Source of the DNA: Cryobacterium zongtaii
GTDB lineage: Bacteria > Actinomycetota > Actinomycetes > Actinomycetales > Microbacteriaceae
NCBI RefSeq assembly: GCF_002909375.1
Contig: NZ_PPXD01000001.1
Coordinates: forward strand, 124,001 to 188,000
Direction: 5' to 3'
Length of the DNA stretch: 64,000 nucleotides
Positions within the stretch are counted from its first letter, which is position 1; the number at the start of each line of letters is the position of its first letter. The translations under genes and the position numbers were made by a program. The notes below the pieces were generated by a model, which saw only the letters and a program-made list of their open reading frames with translations, did no database searches and was not told the origin of the DNA. This document shows, in pieces, positions 8,782 to 16,266 of the stretch.

Positions 8782-9450
8782 ATGACCGATCCGAACACAC
8801 CACATCCCGAGGTTCCCCAGGTTCCCAGCGTGCCGCAGGTCCCCGACGTGCCGCAGGTGCCCGACTTCCCGCAGGACAGCGCGGCCGGCGACCCGCCGGA
8901 TCGCCGGAGCGACCCCGCCGGCGATGCCGAATCCACCCCGTCGGGCGCCCAGCAGCCGCCGCCGGTTCCGCCGGTGAGTCCGACCGGCCAGCCGACGCCG
9001 CCGCCCGCCTACGGCCCGCCCGCCCCGAGCGAGGGCACCCCGCCGCCGCCCTACGGTTCGCCGCCGCCGGGCTACACCCCGCCGGGCTCCGGTTACGGCA
9101 CCCCGCCGCCCTCTGGTGGCCCCGCCGCCGGCTACTACGCCGGCCAGCCCGGGATGCCGTCGGCCACCAAGCAGCCGATCCTGAGCATCCTGTCGATGAT
9201 CGCCGGTGTCATCGGCATCCTCGGGTCCCCGGTCGCGTTCTTCCCGATTTTCGGTGGCATCCTCGCCATCATCTTGCCGGCCGCCGGCGTGGTACTGGGT
9301 TTCATCGCCCGCAACAAGGAACCGAACGGCAAGGGCTTCTGGCTGACCGGGATCATCACAGGCTTCGTGGGTATCGCCCTGGCGCTGCTGAGCATTCTGC
9401 TCTGGGCGCTGGTGTTCGCGACCGTGCCGATGAACAATTACAACTACTAG
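8782..9450 (+). CDS. Proline-rich two-helix membrane protein, DUF4190-like
   Basis: Unknown function. The 222-residue protein begins MTDPNTPHPEVPQVP, close in style to the preceding gene's MTDPNQPP. Residues 1-125 are rich in Pro, Gly and Tyr, with PPPAYGPP and PPGYTPPG repeats. The C-terminal half has two or three hydrophobic segments with a RNKEPNGKGFWLTG loop at the position of the DUF4190 loop. The ATG at 8782 is preferred over 8773 because AGGAAAGGA ends 9 nt before it, while it touches 8773 directly. It lies 100 bp after its paralogue, probably in the same operon. Confidence 0.7.
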   Translation: MTDPNTPHPEVPQVPSVPQVPDVPQVPDFPQDSAAGDPPDRRSDPAGDAESTPSGAQQPPPVPPVSPTGQPTPPPAYGPPAPSEGTPPPPYGSPPPGYTPPGSGYGTPPPSGGPAAGYYAGQPGMPSATKQPILSILSMIAGVIGILGSPVAFFPIFGGILAIILPAAGVVLGFIARNKEPNGKGFWLTGIITGFVGIALALLSILLWALVFATVPMNNYNY

Positions 9451-9486
9451 CCGCACAGCGAGTAGTCGAGAATCGAGTCCACACGC

Positions 9487-9987
9487 ATGTCGCAGTCCGG
9501 GCAGCCCAAAACCCGGGCGGAGCGGGAGCAGTCAGTTCCGCCCGCCGGGACGCCGGCGTTGTCGCGCGCACAGGCGCGGGCTGCCGAGGCCAGGGCCGCT
9601 GAGCTGCGGGCACCCGCCGGGCGTTCGCCCGACCTGACCCGGCCGCCGGTCGCCGGCGAGCTCGCCTACGAGTCCACCATCACCGCGCCCACCGAGTGGG
9701 TGCCCTACGTGTACACCACCGCCGAGATCCAGACCCATGCGGCCCGCCGTGGTCTCAGCGTCGCTGCCGCGGTCTGCGGGGTGCTCGGGGTACTGGCCGG
9801 CATATTCGTGATCTGGGGGGCGCCCCTGAGCATCGCCGCGGTCGTGCTCGCTCTGGTGGCCAGGTACGTGGAGCGCCGCTCCGGCGGCCTCTGGCTCCTC
9901 GGCCTGCTCAGCGGTCTGCTGGGCATCCTGATGGCGGTGCTGTGGTTCGTCGTGATCACCCGGATGCTGCCCGCCTACTTCGGCTGA
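9487..9987 (+). CDS. Small membrane protein, third of the DUF4190-like cluster
   Basis: Unknown function. The 166-residue protein has a charged Ala/Arg-rich N-terminus (about 1-85, probably cytoplasmic and partly helical) and then two hydrophobic segments. These are joined by ALVARYVERRSGGLWLLGL, which matches the loop pattern of its two upstream neighbours. Unlike them, its N-terminus is charged rather than proline-rich. The start at 9487 has only a weak ribosome binding site 36 bp after the previous stop. It converges on the methyltransferase gene on the other strand with a 28-bp gap. Confidence 0.65.
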   Translation: MSQSGQPKTRAEREQSVPPAGTPALSRAQARAAEARAAELRAPAGRSPDLTRPPVAGELAYESTITAPTEWVPYVYTTAEIQTHAARRGLSVAAAVCGVLGVLAGIFVIWGAPLSIAAVVLALVARYVERRSGGLWLLGLLSGLLGILMAVLWFVVITRMLPAYFG

Positions 9988-10015
9988 GCCGAACCCGCGA
10001 GCCGGCTGACGCCGG

Positions 10016-11203
10016 TCAGACCCGTTCCACCAGCAGCGCCACCTTGTGCCCGGCCGCGCGGGTCACCACCAGGGTGGCCGACTCCGGACCCTTGAGCTTC
10101 AACCGGGTGCGCAGGGTCGCCGGATCCACATCCACGCCGCGCTTCTTGATCTCCAGGGTGCCGATCTTCCGTTCAGCCAGCGCCAGCCGCAGCTTCTTCT
10201 CGTCGGTGGGCAGCACCTCGAGCACCCGGAACGCCGTGGCGAACGGGGTGCGGGTCAGCGTCGGGCTGGTCAGGTAGGCCAAGCCCTCGCTGAGCATCGA
10301 CGCCTCCATCGATCTGGCGAGGTCACCGATCAGCCGGGCGCGGATGATGGCGCCGTCGGGTTCGTACACGTAGTCGCCGAGCTCGCCGACAGCCACATCC
10401 TCGCTGTCGGCAGCCGCGGTCAGCTCCGCGACTCCGTCCTTGCTGAGCAGCAGCGCCGACCGGCGGATGCCCGGTCGCGCGAGCGCACCGAACCACAGAC
10501 CCATCTCCACCAGCTTGCCGTCCACCGACACCCACTGGGCCTCCGCGGTCTCGGGGATCTGGTCGCGGTCGTGGCCGGGACCGAGCTTGACGCCGACGGG
10601 CATCCGTTTGCTCAGCGCGTAGACGTCATCGAGGTTGGGGGAGTAGTCCTCTGACCGGGTGAGCCGGCTGGTGTTGCCGTGCCCGGCCGTGCGGCGGGCC
10701 GGGTCGAACCAGAGCGCGTCGAACTCGGTGGGGTCGATGTCGGCCGCGTCGGCGCAGCGCACTGAAGAGGTCGGGAAGGGGGCGAGGTTGAAGCTGGCGA
10801 CCGTGGCGGTGACCTCGTCGACGTCGATCGCGGTCACCGTCAGCTCCATCGCGGCCATCGCCATGGCGTCGCCGCCGATGCCGCAGCCCACGTCGGCGAC
10901 CCGGGTGAGGCCGGCCTCCACGAACCGGCCGGCGTGCAGGGCGGCGACCCGCAACCGGGTGGCCTGCTCCAGGCCGGCCTCGGTGAACAGCATCCGGCTG
11001 GCAAAGTCGCCGAACTTGCCCGTCGCCTTCGCCCGCAGCCGGGACTGGTAGAGCACCGCGTTGACCAGGGCGGGGGAGTGCCCGGCCTTGCGTAGGGCAC
11101 TGACCGTGCGCACGACGTCGGCACCGGCCTCGTAGACGGGCAGGGAGTCCAGCAGGCGCAGGCCTTCGGGTGAGAGCAGCTCAACGAGCTCGGCGCGTTC
11201 CAT
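10016..11203 (-). CDS. Class I SAM-dependent methyltransferase with THUMP-like C-terminus
   Basis: Probable nucleic-acid or other methyltransferase; substrate unknown. The 395 residues contain the SAM-binding motif VADVGCGIGGDAMAMA near 115, the acidic motif AIDVDE, and DALWFDPARRT, reminiscent of the catalytic motif IV of N-methyltransferases. The C-terminal about 80 residues (LEIKKRGVDVDPATLRTRLK) look like the THUMP-like domain seen in actinobacterial relatives. The ATG at 11203 has TAGGTT (11215-11210, minus strand) exactly 6 nt upstream, so a leaderless transcript is likely. Its 5' end lies 44 bp from the groES CIRCE elements. Confidence 0.75.
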   Translation of the reverse strand: MERAELVELLSPEGLRLLDSLPVYEAGADVVRTVSALRKAGHSPALVNAVLYQSRLRAKATGKFGDFASRMLFTEAGLEQATRLRVAALHAGRFVEAGLTRVADVGCGIGGDAMAMAAMELTVTAIDVDEVTATVASFNLAPFPTSSVRCADAADIDPTEFDALWFDPARRTAGHGNTSRLTRSEDYSPNLDDVYALSKRMPVGVKLGPGHDRDQIPETAEAQWVSVDGKLVEMGLWFGALARPGIRRSALLLSKDGVAELTAAADSEDVAVGELGDYVYEPDGAIIRARLIGDLARSMEASMLSEGLAYLTSPTLTRTPFATAFRVLEVLPTDEKKLRLALAERKIGTLEIKKRGVDVDPATLRTRLKLKGPESATLVVTRAAGHKVALLVERV

Positions 11204-11246
11204 CCCGCAAACCTATCAAGCCAAACCGGGCCGCACCCCGAGCACT

Positions 11247-11273
11247 CTGGCACTCACGTTGCGTGAGTGCCAG
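11247..11273 (+). promoter_or_regulatory. CIRCE element 1 (HrcA operator)
   Basis: A perfect 9-9-9 inverted repeat: CTGGCACTC (11247-11255), 9 nt, GAGTGCCAG (11265-11273). This is the actinobacterial form of the CIRCE operator bound by the heat-shock repressor HrcA. It lies 75 bp upstream of groES. Confidence 0.85.
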
Positions 11274-11291
11274 TTGCGCCCTAAACTCGAC

Positions 11292-11318
11292 TTAGCACTC
11301 TCGCTGTGAGTCTGCTAA
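11292..11318 (+). promoter_or_regulatory. CIRCE element 2 (degenerate right arm)
   Basis: TTAGCACTC (11292-11300), 9 nt, GTCTGCTAA (11310-11318). The left arm is consensus and the right arm matches GAGTGCTAA at 7 of 9 positions. With element 1 this gives two HrcA sites 18 bp apart before groES. Confidence 0.75.
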
Positions 11319-11347
11319 CTACGTCTTAGCTAAGAAAGAGGTCAACC

Positions 11348-11644
11348 GTGTCGGTCTCCATCAAGCCGCTCGAAGATCGCATCGTCATCAAGCAGGTGGA
11401 TGCAGAACAGACCACCGCTTCCGGACTTGTGATCCCGGACACCGCCAAAGAGAAGCCCCAGGAAGGCGAAGTTGTCGCCGTCGGCCCCGGCCGCATTGAC
11501 GACAACGGCAACCGCATCCCGCTCGACGTCGCCGTCGGCGACAAGGTGATCTACTCCAAGTACGGTGGAACCGAAGTCAAGTTCGGTGGCGAGGACCTCC
11601 TCGTTCTGTCGGCTCGCGACGTTCTCGCGGTCGTCGTTCGCTAG
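11348..11644 (+). CDS. groES: Co-chaperonin GroES
   Basis: Heptameric lid of the GroEL folding chamber. The 98 residues start [14 protein letters not shown], carry a mobile loop with the [13 protein letters not shown] region, and end in [13 protein letters not shown], all standard GroES. It starts with GTG at 11348, 6 nt after AAAGAGG. Two CIRCE operators precede it, so HrcA repression is expected. No groEL follows; a strong terminator and then rarD come next, so the partner must be encoded elsewhere. Confidence 0.97.
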   Translation: MSVSIKPLEDRIVIKQVDAEQTTASGLVIPDTAKEKPQEGEVVAVGPGRIDDNGNRIPLDVAVGDKVIYSKYGGTEVKFGGEDLLVLSARDVLAVVVR

Positions 11645-11663
11645 TCACACCGCATATCGTTGA

Positions 11664-11695
11664 ATCCCGGATGGCCTCGGCCATCCGGGATTTTT
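11664..11695 (+). terminator. Intrinsic terminator of groES
   Basis: A 13-bp perfect stem, ATCCCGGATGGCC (11664-11676) pairing with GGCCATCCGGGAT (11679-11691), is followed by TTTTT. It ends groES transcription before rarD. Confidence 0.9.
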
Positions 11696-11716
11696 CGCGT
11701 CCAGAGGGGTAACAAC

Positions 11717-12709
11717 GTGCACGAGAATCCGACAGATCCCACCGGGGCCGCCGAGCCGACCGAGCCGGTGGATGCCGCCCGGAGCGGGATGCGCCCGGTC
11801 CGCAGTTCCGCGAGCACGGGCCTGATCTTCGCGATCTGCGCCTACGGCATGTGGGGATTCCTGCCGCTGTATTTCCTTTTCCTGGCCCCGACCGGAGCGT
11901 TCGAGATCGTGGCCTGGCGGGTGCTGTTCTCGCTGGTGTTCTGCGCGGTCCTGATCCTGGCCACCCGGGCCTGGCGGCCGCTCGTGGCCGCACTGCGTTC
12001 GCCGCGCATCGTGTGGACGATGGGGCTGGCCGGGGTGCTGATCTTCATCAACTGGCAGACCTTCATCCTCGGCACCCTGAGCGGCCGCGTCGTCGAAACG
12101 GCGCTGGGCTATTTCATCAACCCGATCATCACGGTGCTGCTGGGCGTCCTGGTGCTGCACGAGAAGCTGCGCAGGGCCCAGTGGGCTGCCGTGGTGATCA
12201 GCTTCATCGCCGTGATCGTGCTCAGCGTCGGCTACGGCACCGTGCCCTGGATCTCCCTGATCCTGGCGTTCTCCTTCGGCTTCTACGGCCTGATCAAGAA
12301 GCGGGTCGGCGGTCACATCGACGCGCTCTCCGGGCTGACCCTGGAAACTCTCTGGCTCACGCCGATCGCGATCATCCAACTGGTCGTGGTTTCGCTGATC
12401 TCCGGCCTCACCTTCGGCACCGTCTCGACGGTGCACACCATCGCGCTGATCGGCACCGGTGTGCTCACCGCGGTGCCGCTGCTCTTCTTCGCGGCCGCGT
12501 CCCGGCGCCTGCCGTTGACCACGATGGGACTCGTGCAGTACCTCGCACCGGTGCTGCAATTCATCGCCGGCGTGGTCATCCTGCACGAGCCGATGCCGCC
12601 GGAACGGTGGCTCGGATTCGGGTTGGTCTGGCTCGCGCTGATCGTGCTGACCGTCGATATGGTGCGCGCGGGGCGGGCGCAGCGCCGGCCGGTTATCGAC
12701 CCGATTTAG
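11717..12709 (+). CDS. rarD: RarD/EamA family transporter
   Basis: Ten-helix drug/metabolite transporter superfamily protein; RarD proteins are named for chloramphenicol sensitivity but their substrate is unclear. The 330 residues contain RarD-specific stretches: FAICAYGMWGFLPLYF, ALGYFINPIITVLLGVLVL and MGLVQYLAPVLQFI. The GTG at 11717 is selected because AGAGGGG lies 7 nt upstream. The longer open frame starts inside the groES terminator and is not credible. The N-terminal 45 residues before the first helix are cytoplasmic and low complexity. Confidence 0.88.
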   Translation: MHENPTDPTGAAEPTEPVDAARSGMRPVRSSASTGLIFAICAYGMWGFLPLYFLFLAPTGAFEIVAWRVLFSLVFCAVLILATRAWRPLVAALRSPRIVWTMGLAGVLIFINWQTFILGTLSGRVVETALGYFINPIITVLLGVLVLHEKLRRAQWAAVVISFIAVIVLSVGYGTVPWISLILAFSFGFYGLIKKRVGGHIDALSGLTLETLWLTPIAIIQLVVVSLISGLTFGTVSTVHTIALIGTGVLTAVPLLFFAAASRRLPLTTMGLVQYLAPVLQFIAGVVILHEPMPPERWLGFGLVWLALIVLTVDMVRAGRAQRRPVIDPI

Positions 12710-12746
12710 GGGCTCAGAGCCAAGCATCCTGATCAGGGGGCCGTTC

Positions 12747-12778
12747 GTAACGATTTGGTCGCGTTACACGGCTGTAAC
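12747..12778 (+). promoter_or_regulatory. Possible GlnR-type nitrogen operator
   Basis: GTTAC (12763-12767), 6 nt, GTAAC (12774-12778) fits the actinobacterial GlnR pattern GTnAC-n6-GnAAC. A third half-site GTAAC occurs at 12747-12751. It lies about 100 bp upstream of the amino acid/amide-binding protein gene, a plausible nitrogen-regulated target. It is a short motif, so chance is not excluded. Confidence 0.35.
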
Positions 12779-12820
12779 ACGACCGCCTTGTTTGATGTCG
12801 TTCGGGTGAATACCTTTGCA

Positions 12821-12845
12821 GCACGGCAACGATCGTTTGCCGTGC
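12821..12845 (+). promoter_or_regulatory. Inverted repeat in the livK leader
   Basis: GCACGGCAA (12821-12829) and TTGCCGTGC (12837-12845) are perfect 9-bp arms around a 7-nt centre, 35 bp before the start of the binding-protein gene. It could be a regulator site or a 5' mRNA hairpin. Confidence 0.4.
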
Positions 12846-12879
12846 TCTAACCTTCGATTCCCCTTACCCTAGGAGCAAC

Positions 12880-14175
12880 ATGAGCGTATTCGCGAAGGCC
12901 TCGGCCTCCCGCTCGGCCCGCGCCGTCGTCACCGGCGTCGCCATCTTCGGCGTCAGCGCCCTTCTGCTCACCGGATGCAGCACCGACGCAGCCGAGCCGG
13001 CCGCTTCGGACGCACCCGCGGCGGAAAGCACTGTCGCTGAGATCACCGCCGGCGACCGCGCCCTGGACCTGAAGGTCGGCACGATCCTCCCCCAGAGTGG
13101 TGGACTCGCCTTCCTCGGCCCGCCCGAAGAAGCCGGTGTTCAGCTCGCCGTCGAGGAGATCAACGCTGCCGGCCTGGGCATCGACATCGAAGCCATCCTC
13201 CGCGACTCGGGCGACACCACGACCGATACCGCCACCGTCTCCGTGACCGACCTGCTCTCGCAGGATGTCTCGGCGATCGTCGGTGCGGCGTCCTCGGGTG
13301 TCTCCAAGACCGTCATCGACCAGATCACCGGCGCCGGCGTCGTGCAGTTCTCGCCGGCCAACACCTCGGCCGACTTCACGGACTACGACGACAAGGGGCT
13401 CTTCTGGCGCACCGCTCCGTCCGACATCCTGCAGGGTGAAGTCCTGGGCAACCTGATCGCCGAAGACGGCAACAGCACCCTGGGCCTGATCGTGCTCAAC
13501 GACGCCTACGGAACCGGCCTGGCCGAGTTCACCACCACGGCCTTCGAGGCTGCCGGCGGAGAGGTCGTCGCCAGCGCGAGCTTCAACGAAGGCGACGCCA
13601 ACTTCTCGGCCCAGATCGCCGAAGTCACCGCGGCCAACCCCGACGCGATCGCTCTGATCACGTTCGACCAGGCCAAGGTCATCACCCCGGACCTCGTGGC
13701 GAGCGGCTTCCCCGGTGACAAGCTGTACTTCGTCGACGGCAACCTGGCCGACTACAGCGAGGACTTCGCTGCCGGCCTGATCGAGGGCTCGAAGGGCACG
13801 CTGCCCGGCCTGGACACCGCGACCCTCGGTGACTTCACCGGCCGTCTGCTCGAGATCGACCCGGCCCTGACGGACTTCAGCTACGCGGCTGAATCCTACG
13901 ACGCCGTCATCCTGATCGCCCTGGCTGCGTTCGCAGCCAACGACGTGTCGGGTGAGTCGATCGCCAAGTACCTCCAGCAGGTATCCGGTGGCTCCGGTGA
14001 GGGCGAGAAGGTCACCGACTTCGCGTCGGGCGCCGCGCTCCTCGCCGAGGGCAAGCAGATCGACTACGACGGTTACTCCGGCACGATCACGTTCGACGAG
14101 AACGGCGACCCGACCGACGCAACCATCGGCATCTTCGAATTCGGTGCAGACAACAAGTACAGCCGCATCAACTAG
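12880..14175 (+). CDS. livK: ABC transporter substrate-binding lipoprotein, branched-chain amino acid type
   Basis: Extracytoplasmic receptor of a hydrophobic amino acid/amide uptake system. The 431 residues start with a lipoprotein signal ending in the lipobox LLTGC (Cys near residue 32), then an Ala/Glu-rich spacer. The type I periplasmic-binding fold follows: LKVGTILPQSGGLAFLGPP, AVEEINAAG, IVGAASSGVSK. RBS AGGAG precedes the ATG by 6 nt. The matching permeases and ATPases (livHMGF) are on the opposite strand and converge on it, so receptor and transporter are separately transcribed. Ligand identity (Leu/Ile/Val, amides or urea) cannot be read from the sequence. Confidence 0.9.
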   Translation: MSVFAKASASRSARAVVTGVAIFGVSALLLTGCSTDAAEPAASDAPAAESTVAEITAGDRALDLKVGTILPQSGGLAFLGPPEEAGVQLAVEEINAAGLGIDIEAILRDSGDTTTDTATVSVTDLLSQDVSAIVGAASSGVSKTVIDQITGAGVVQFSPANTSADFTDYDDKGLFWRTAPSDILQGEVLGNLIAEDGNSTLGLIVLNDAYGTGLAEFTTTAFEAAGGEVVASASFNEGDANFSAQIAEVTAANPDAIALITFDQAKVITPDLVASGFPGDKLYFVDGNLADYSEDFAAGLIEGSKGTLPGLDTATLGDFTGRLLEIDPALTDFSYAAESYDAVILIALAAFAANDVSGESIAKYLQQVSGGSGEGEKVTDFASGAALLAEGKQIDYDGYSGTITFDENGDPTDATIGIFEFGADNKYSRIN

Positions 14176-14230
14176 TCACCCCCGCTGACTCGCGGTACAC
14201 CACAGCAGACGTACCGCGACACGCACAGAA

Positions 14231-14257
14231 GGGCCCCGGCTTCGGCCGGGGCCCTTT
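14231..14257 (+). terminator. Intrinsic terminator of livK
   Basis: A perfect 10-bp stem, GGGCCCCGGC (14231-14240) and GCCGGGGCCC (14245-14254), with a stable TTCG loop, followed by TTT. It lies 56 bp after the livK stop. Confidence 0.88.
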
Positions 14258-14585
14258 CGCGTGCCCGGTGGCCGGTCACCGCCGAGTGACGGGGCGCCGG
14301 CTGCCGGCCAGGGGGAGCGGCAGCCGTGGGCGGCGGCAGGGCGGCGGCAGTGGACGGCGGCGAGGAGATGGGCGCAGTGTGGATGGCGGCCGCCACGGGC
14401 CCGCTGCTGGTCTTTAGACGGCGGAGGCGCGGAAGCTGCGCGGCTGGGGCGGCCAACGGCGTCAGAACGGCTCCTGGCGCCGCCGGTGAAACGCGAAATG
14501 CCCCGCTGCGGACCAGTTGCCCCGGTAGACCGGGGTAACTCGTCCGCAACGGGGCAAGTCGGTGGTGCGGATGCTGCGGGGAGGG
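14258..14585. other. Convergent non-coding interval with a large palindrome
   Basis: About 330 bp between the livK terminator and the livF stop. Short frames here are Ala/Pro/Arg-rich with no ribosome binding sites or recognizable domains, so I call no gene. The only clear structure is the stem-loop at 14499-14556. Confidence 0.6.
14499..14556. repeat. 58-bp stem-loop downstream of livF, family A-like
   Basis: A nearly perfect hairpin. Arms TGCCCCG (14499-14505)/CGGGGCA (14550-14556), TGCGGAC (14507-14513)/GTCCGCA (14542-14548), AGTT/AACT and CCCCGG/CCGGGG close on a TAGA loop (14526-14529). The GCGGAC, CCCGG and GTCCGC blocks resemble the family A repeats, but the outer arms differ. It probably also terminates livF transcripts, which end 30 bp away. 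Confidence 0.65.
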
Positions 14586-15356
14586 CTAGTCGTCCTGACC
14601 CAGGGTGCCCAGGTACAGGCCGATCACCTTGGGGTCGTTCAGCAGCTCCCGCCCGGTGCCGGTGTAGGCATCCCGCCCCTGATCGAGCACGTAGCCTCGG
14701 TCGCAGATCTGCAGGCAGCGGCGGGCGTTCTGCTCCACCATGATCGTGGTCACGCCGGCCTTGTTGATCTCCTTCACCCGCAGGAACGCCTCGTCCTGAC
14801 GCACCGGGGACAAACCGGCCGAAGGCTCGTCGAGCAGCAGCACGTGCGGGCCCATCATCAGCGCCCGCGACATCGCCACCATCTGGCGCTCGCCGCCGGA
14901 TAGCGACCCGGCCCGCTGGCCGAGGCGCTTGCGCAGCTCCGGGAAGATCTCGGTGACGAACTCGAGCCGCTCGGCCAGGCCCTTGGGCCTCTGGTACATG
15001 CCCATCTCCAGGTTCTCCTGGATCGTCAGCGTCGGGAAGACGTTGTTGGTCTGCGGCACGAAGCCCACGCCCTTGGCGACCAGCTTGTTGGCCTTGAGGT
15101 TCGTGATGTCGTCACCGCGCAACCGGATCTCGCCCTCGCGCACCTTGACCAGGCCGAAAATCGACTTGAGCAGGGTCGACTTGCCGGCCCCGTTCGGGCC
15201 GATGATGCCGATCAGTTCGCCGTCGTAGGCGGTGAGCGAGCATTCGTTGAGGATGTTGACGCCGGGCACGTACCCGGCCGTCACGTTCTTGACCTCGACG
15301 ACCGCCTTCCGCACCGGGGCCGGGGTGGCGTCGATCAGCGGGCTAGAGTTCGTCAT
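14586..15356 (-). CDS. livF: Branched-chain amino acid-type ABC transporter ATPase LivF
   Basis: Second ATPase of the HAAT uptake complex, cytoplasmic face of the membrane. The 256 residues include Walker A IGPNGAGKST, Q-loop FVPQTNN, signature LSGGERQM, Walker B VLLLDEPSAGL and the H-loop region TTIMVEQNA. LivF typically has Glu-Gln here rather than His, as seen. The ATG at 15356 is chosen over 15383 because AAGGAG lies 8 nt upstream. It overlaps the livG 3' end by 14 bp, so translation is coupled. It is the last gene of the livHMGF operon. Confidence 0.93.
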   Translation of the reverse strand: MTNSSPLIDATPAPVRKAVVEVKNVTAGYVPGVNILNECSLTAYDGELIGIIGPNGAGKSTLLKSIFGLVKVREGEIRLRGDDITNLKANKLVAKGVGFVPQTNNVFPTLTIQENLEMGMYQRPKGLAERLEFVTEIFPELRKRLGQRAGSLSGGERQMVAMSRALMMGPHVLLLDEPSAGLSPVRQDEAFLRVKEINKAGVTTIMVEQNARRCLQICDRGYVLDQGRDAYTGTGRELLNDPKVIGLYLGTLGQDD

Positions 15357-16266
15357 CGAGCAGCTCCTTAATGGCTCCGACATGTTCCTTCTCGGCGTCG
15401 GGATCCTCGCCGAGGTCCTCGTCGTGGTGCTGGCCCAGGTACGCGTCGATGACAGCCTGGTTGCGCATCACCTCGTGCGGGTCGCCCTCGGCGACCACCT
15501 TGCCCTCGGCCATCACGATCACCCAGTCGGCGATGTGCCGCACCATGTGCATGTCGTGCTCAACGAAGAGCACGCTCATGCCTTCGGCCTTGAGGTTGAG
15601 GATGTGGTCGAGCAGCGACTGGGTCAACGCCGGGTTGACCCCGGCCATGGGCTCGTCGAGCATCACCAGGGTCGGGTCGCTCATCAGCGCCCGCGCCATT
15701 TCGAGGAGCTTGCGCTGCCCGCCGGAGAGGCTGGCCGCGTAGTCGTCCTTCTTGGTGTCGAGCTTGAACCGGGTGAGCAGGTCCAGCGCCTTGACCTTGT
15801 TGTCGGCCTCCTGCTGACGCCAGAGGAACGGCAGGATGGCGCGGAACAGGTTCTCGCCGACCTGTGCCTTCGCGCCGAGCAGCATGTTGTCCATCACCGT
15901 GAGCAGGCCGAGGGCCTTGGTGAGCTGGAACGTGCGGACCTGTCCCATTCTGGCGACCTTGAAAGCGGCCATGCCGCCGATGGGGGTGCCCTCGAAGGTC
16001 CACGAGCCGGTGTCGGGCTTGTCGAACCCGGTGAGCAGGTTGAACAGGGTGGTCTTGCCGGCCCCGTTCGGCCCGATCAGAGCGGTGATGGCGCCGCGGG
16101 GAATCTCGAGGTGCTCGACATCCACCGCCTTGAGGCCGCCGAAGGTGCGGCTGACGTCGTCGACCACGAGGATCGGGTCCTTCTTCTTGCAGCCGGGGAC
16201 GGCCTCGCCGATGTGCATGTCAACTGTCTTGACGGGCTTGCCGGTGGGAACACTGTTACTTGACAA
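15343..16266 (-). CDS. livG: Branched-chain amino acid-type ABC transporter ATPase LivG
   Basis: First ATPase of the HAAT complex. The 307 residues include Walker A IGPNGAGKTT, the LivG-typical FNLLTGFDKPD, signature LSGGQRKLLE, Walker B VMLDEPMAGVNP and FVEHDMHMV (H-loop). The initiator is a TTG at 16266, 6-7 nt after GAAGGAG and 11 bp inside the livM 3' end. The alternative in-frame ATG at 16218 lacks such a site. An N-terminal extension of about 28 residues and an acidic C-terminal tail of about 35 residues flank the ATPase core. Confidence 0.93.
   Translation of the reverse strand: MSSNSVPTGKPVKTVDMHIGEAVPGCKKKDPILVVDDVSRTFGGLKAVDVEHLEIPRGAITALIGPNGAGKTTLFNLLTGFDKPDTGSWTFEGTPIGGMAAFKVARMGQVRTFQLTKALGLLTVMDNMLLGAKAQVGENLFRAILPFLWRQQEADNKVKALDLLTRFKLDTKKDDYAASLSGGQRKLLEMARALMSDPTLVMLDEPMAGVNPALTQSLLDHILNLKAEGMSVLFVEHDMHMVRHIADWVIVMAEGKVVAEGDPHEVMRNQAVIDAYLGQHHDEDLGEDPDAEKEHVGAIKELLDDEL

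Noticed and set aside
14172-14549. Ala/Pro-rich minus-strand frame downstream of livF
   Set aside because: No ribosome binding site or domain; it runs across a terminator and a palindrome.
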